Assembly: GCF_000299355.1 (NCBI RefSeq)
Contig: NC_018664.1
Span: 2,278,380-2,342,379 of the forward strand
Direction of reading: 5' to 3'
From: Gottschalkia acidurici 9a
GTDB taxonomy: Bacteria; Bacillota; Clostridia; Tissierellales; Gottschalkiaceae
DNA: 64,000 bases
Positions 63,462-64,000 of this stretch are shown here, one piece after another. The stretch's first letter is position 1; every line of letters starts with the position of its first letter. The notes below the pieces were generated by a model. The model was not told the DNA's origin. It was given only the letters and a program-made list of their open reading frames with translations, and made no database searches. Both the position numbers and the translations under genes were made by a program.

Positions 63462-63817
63462 ATGGATAAAATTAGGCACTTCACTGATAGATCTAAACTG
63501 AGCAATCGTTCAATAATTATGTCAATATCAATTGTTATTTGTTTTTTACTAATGTAATAGCAGCCTTCTTATCTGGTGACTGGGTGTCTGAAAATATATT
63601 GTTCATCTTATTTTCTTTCGTTACTATCTTTATCACTTTAGTGATAAATTTGCTTGGGACTATTTTGGGAATAATAGACATAATAAAATCTGAACAAAAG
63701 ATAATATCTGGAATAGGAGCTACCTTAAATATTTTATCATTAATTACTATTATTATTTCATTTAAGAATTTAAATTATCTAAATGCAGTATTTTGGGCTC
63801 TAGATATACTTAAATAA
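63462..63817 (+). pseudogene. Small membrane protein, frameshifted
   Basis: ATG 63462 (GGGAGA upstream) reads DKIRHFTDRSKLSNRSIIMSISIVICF and then stops after a T6 run. One base back, the sequence continues FTNVIAAFLSGDWVSENILFILFSFVTIFITLVINLLGTILGIIDIIKSEQ to 63817. This is a membrane protein with three or four helices, of unknown function, broken by a one-base deletion. Confidence 0.6.
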
Positions 63818-63910
63818 TAATATTTAGAAAAGTAGTTGAACTATTAAAATCTAAAGAAAGTTTATAATTTTAATAGTTATTATAAAAGATCAATATTCAT
63901 ATGAATAAGT

Positions 63911-63948
63911 ACTTAAAGTGGATTCTAGATCACTTAAAGTTTTTTCTT
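63911..63948 (+). terminator. Intrinsic terminator
   Basis: ACTTAAAGTG and CACTTAAAGT (one mismatch) followed by TTTTTTCTT, downstream of the membrane gene. Confidence 0.55.
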
Positions 63949-64000
63949 ATTTTCTTAGGATTAAATTTTTTATCGCAGAAGTTGTGGAACTGTTTTGAAG

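Larger units (their letters stand above)
49141..64000. mobile_element. Degraded prophage; left end in cotJC, right end outside window
   Basis: From the cotJC junction to the right edge the genes are phage-like: amidase, holin and UviB lysis proteins, a tape-measure fragment, RecU, Rad52-like, DnaD-like and metallopeptidase proteins, and a divergent XRE repressor. All but the repressor side run on the minus strand. No terminase, portal, capsid or integrase is visible, and many genes have frameshifts or stop codons. The integrase and the other attachment site should lie beyond the right end. Confidence 0.75.

Noticed and set aside
1..64000. CRISPR array, tRNA or rRNA genes
   Set aside because: I saw no regularly spaced direct repeats and no tRNA-like cloverleaf or rRNA segment, as far as reading by eye allows.

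Overview
The window is AT-rich, roughly 30 % GC by eye, and carries genes of an anaerobic, spore-forming member of the Clostridia. The pointers are rubrerythrin, cotJABC, the sporulation-type membrane protein YtaF, the CdaA/CdaR/GlmM/GlmS cell-envelope block with a glmS ribozyme, and GshF glutathione synthesis. A Peptostreptococcaceae-like genome is plausible, but the species cannot be read from the sequence. Almost all genes lie on the minus strand, so transcription mostly runs from high to low coordinates.

Layout. 1-7.1 kb holds housekeeping and transport genes: the MgtE start, YtaF, a ModD/NadC-like protein, a LysM protein, a GH26-like lipoprotein and CorA. 7.2-23.7 kb is the most remarkable part, a sulfur-assimilation superlocus. 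In transcription order it reads cysK, two small YezD genes, an SsuA/C/B-like ABC transporter, a nitrogenase-like K2-D2 pair, NifB, a NifX-like protein, NifH, a second nitrogenase-like D1-K1 pair, O-acetylhomoserine sulfhydrylase (MetY) and the MetNIQ methionine transporter. The gene content matches the methylthio-alkane reductase (Mar) type of nitrogenase-like system, which releases methanethiol for methionine synthesis, and not N2 fixation: there is no nifE, nifN or nifV. Two DK pairs apparently share one NifH and one NifB. Three copies of a small RNA element, each followed by a terminator-like hairpin, precede the SBP-ABC-K2D2 module, the nifB-metY module and metNIQ. The apical stem differs between copies by compensatory base changes, which argues for a real cis-acting RNA attenuator; I cannot match it to a known riboswitch class.

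23.9-48.4 kb is ordinary chromosome: gshF, cardiolipin synthase, an MBL hydrolase, a ZIP transporter, 5-oxoprolinase PxpABC, a nitroreductase, a PAS-GGDEF protein split by a frameshift, a CNNM-type protein, glmS with its ribozyme, a chemotaxis receptor, glmM, a YitT protein, cdaR, cdaA, prsW and rubrerythrin.

48.4-49.1 kb holds the cotJ operon, in which cotJC stops after 65 codons. From about 49.14 kb to the right edge lies a decayed prophage: an ADP-ribosyltransferase, two unknown membrane proteins, amidase, holin and UviB lysis genes, several lipoproteins, broken structural and replication genes (tape measure, RecU, Rad52-like, DnaD-like) and a divergent XRE repressor. The junction inside cotJC makes this a candidate for a skin-like element inserted into a spore-coat gene. 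One-base deletions in short A or T runs break several genes inside and outside the prophage; sequencing error and real decay cannot be separated here.
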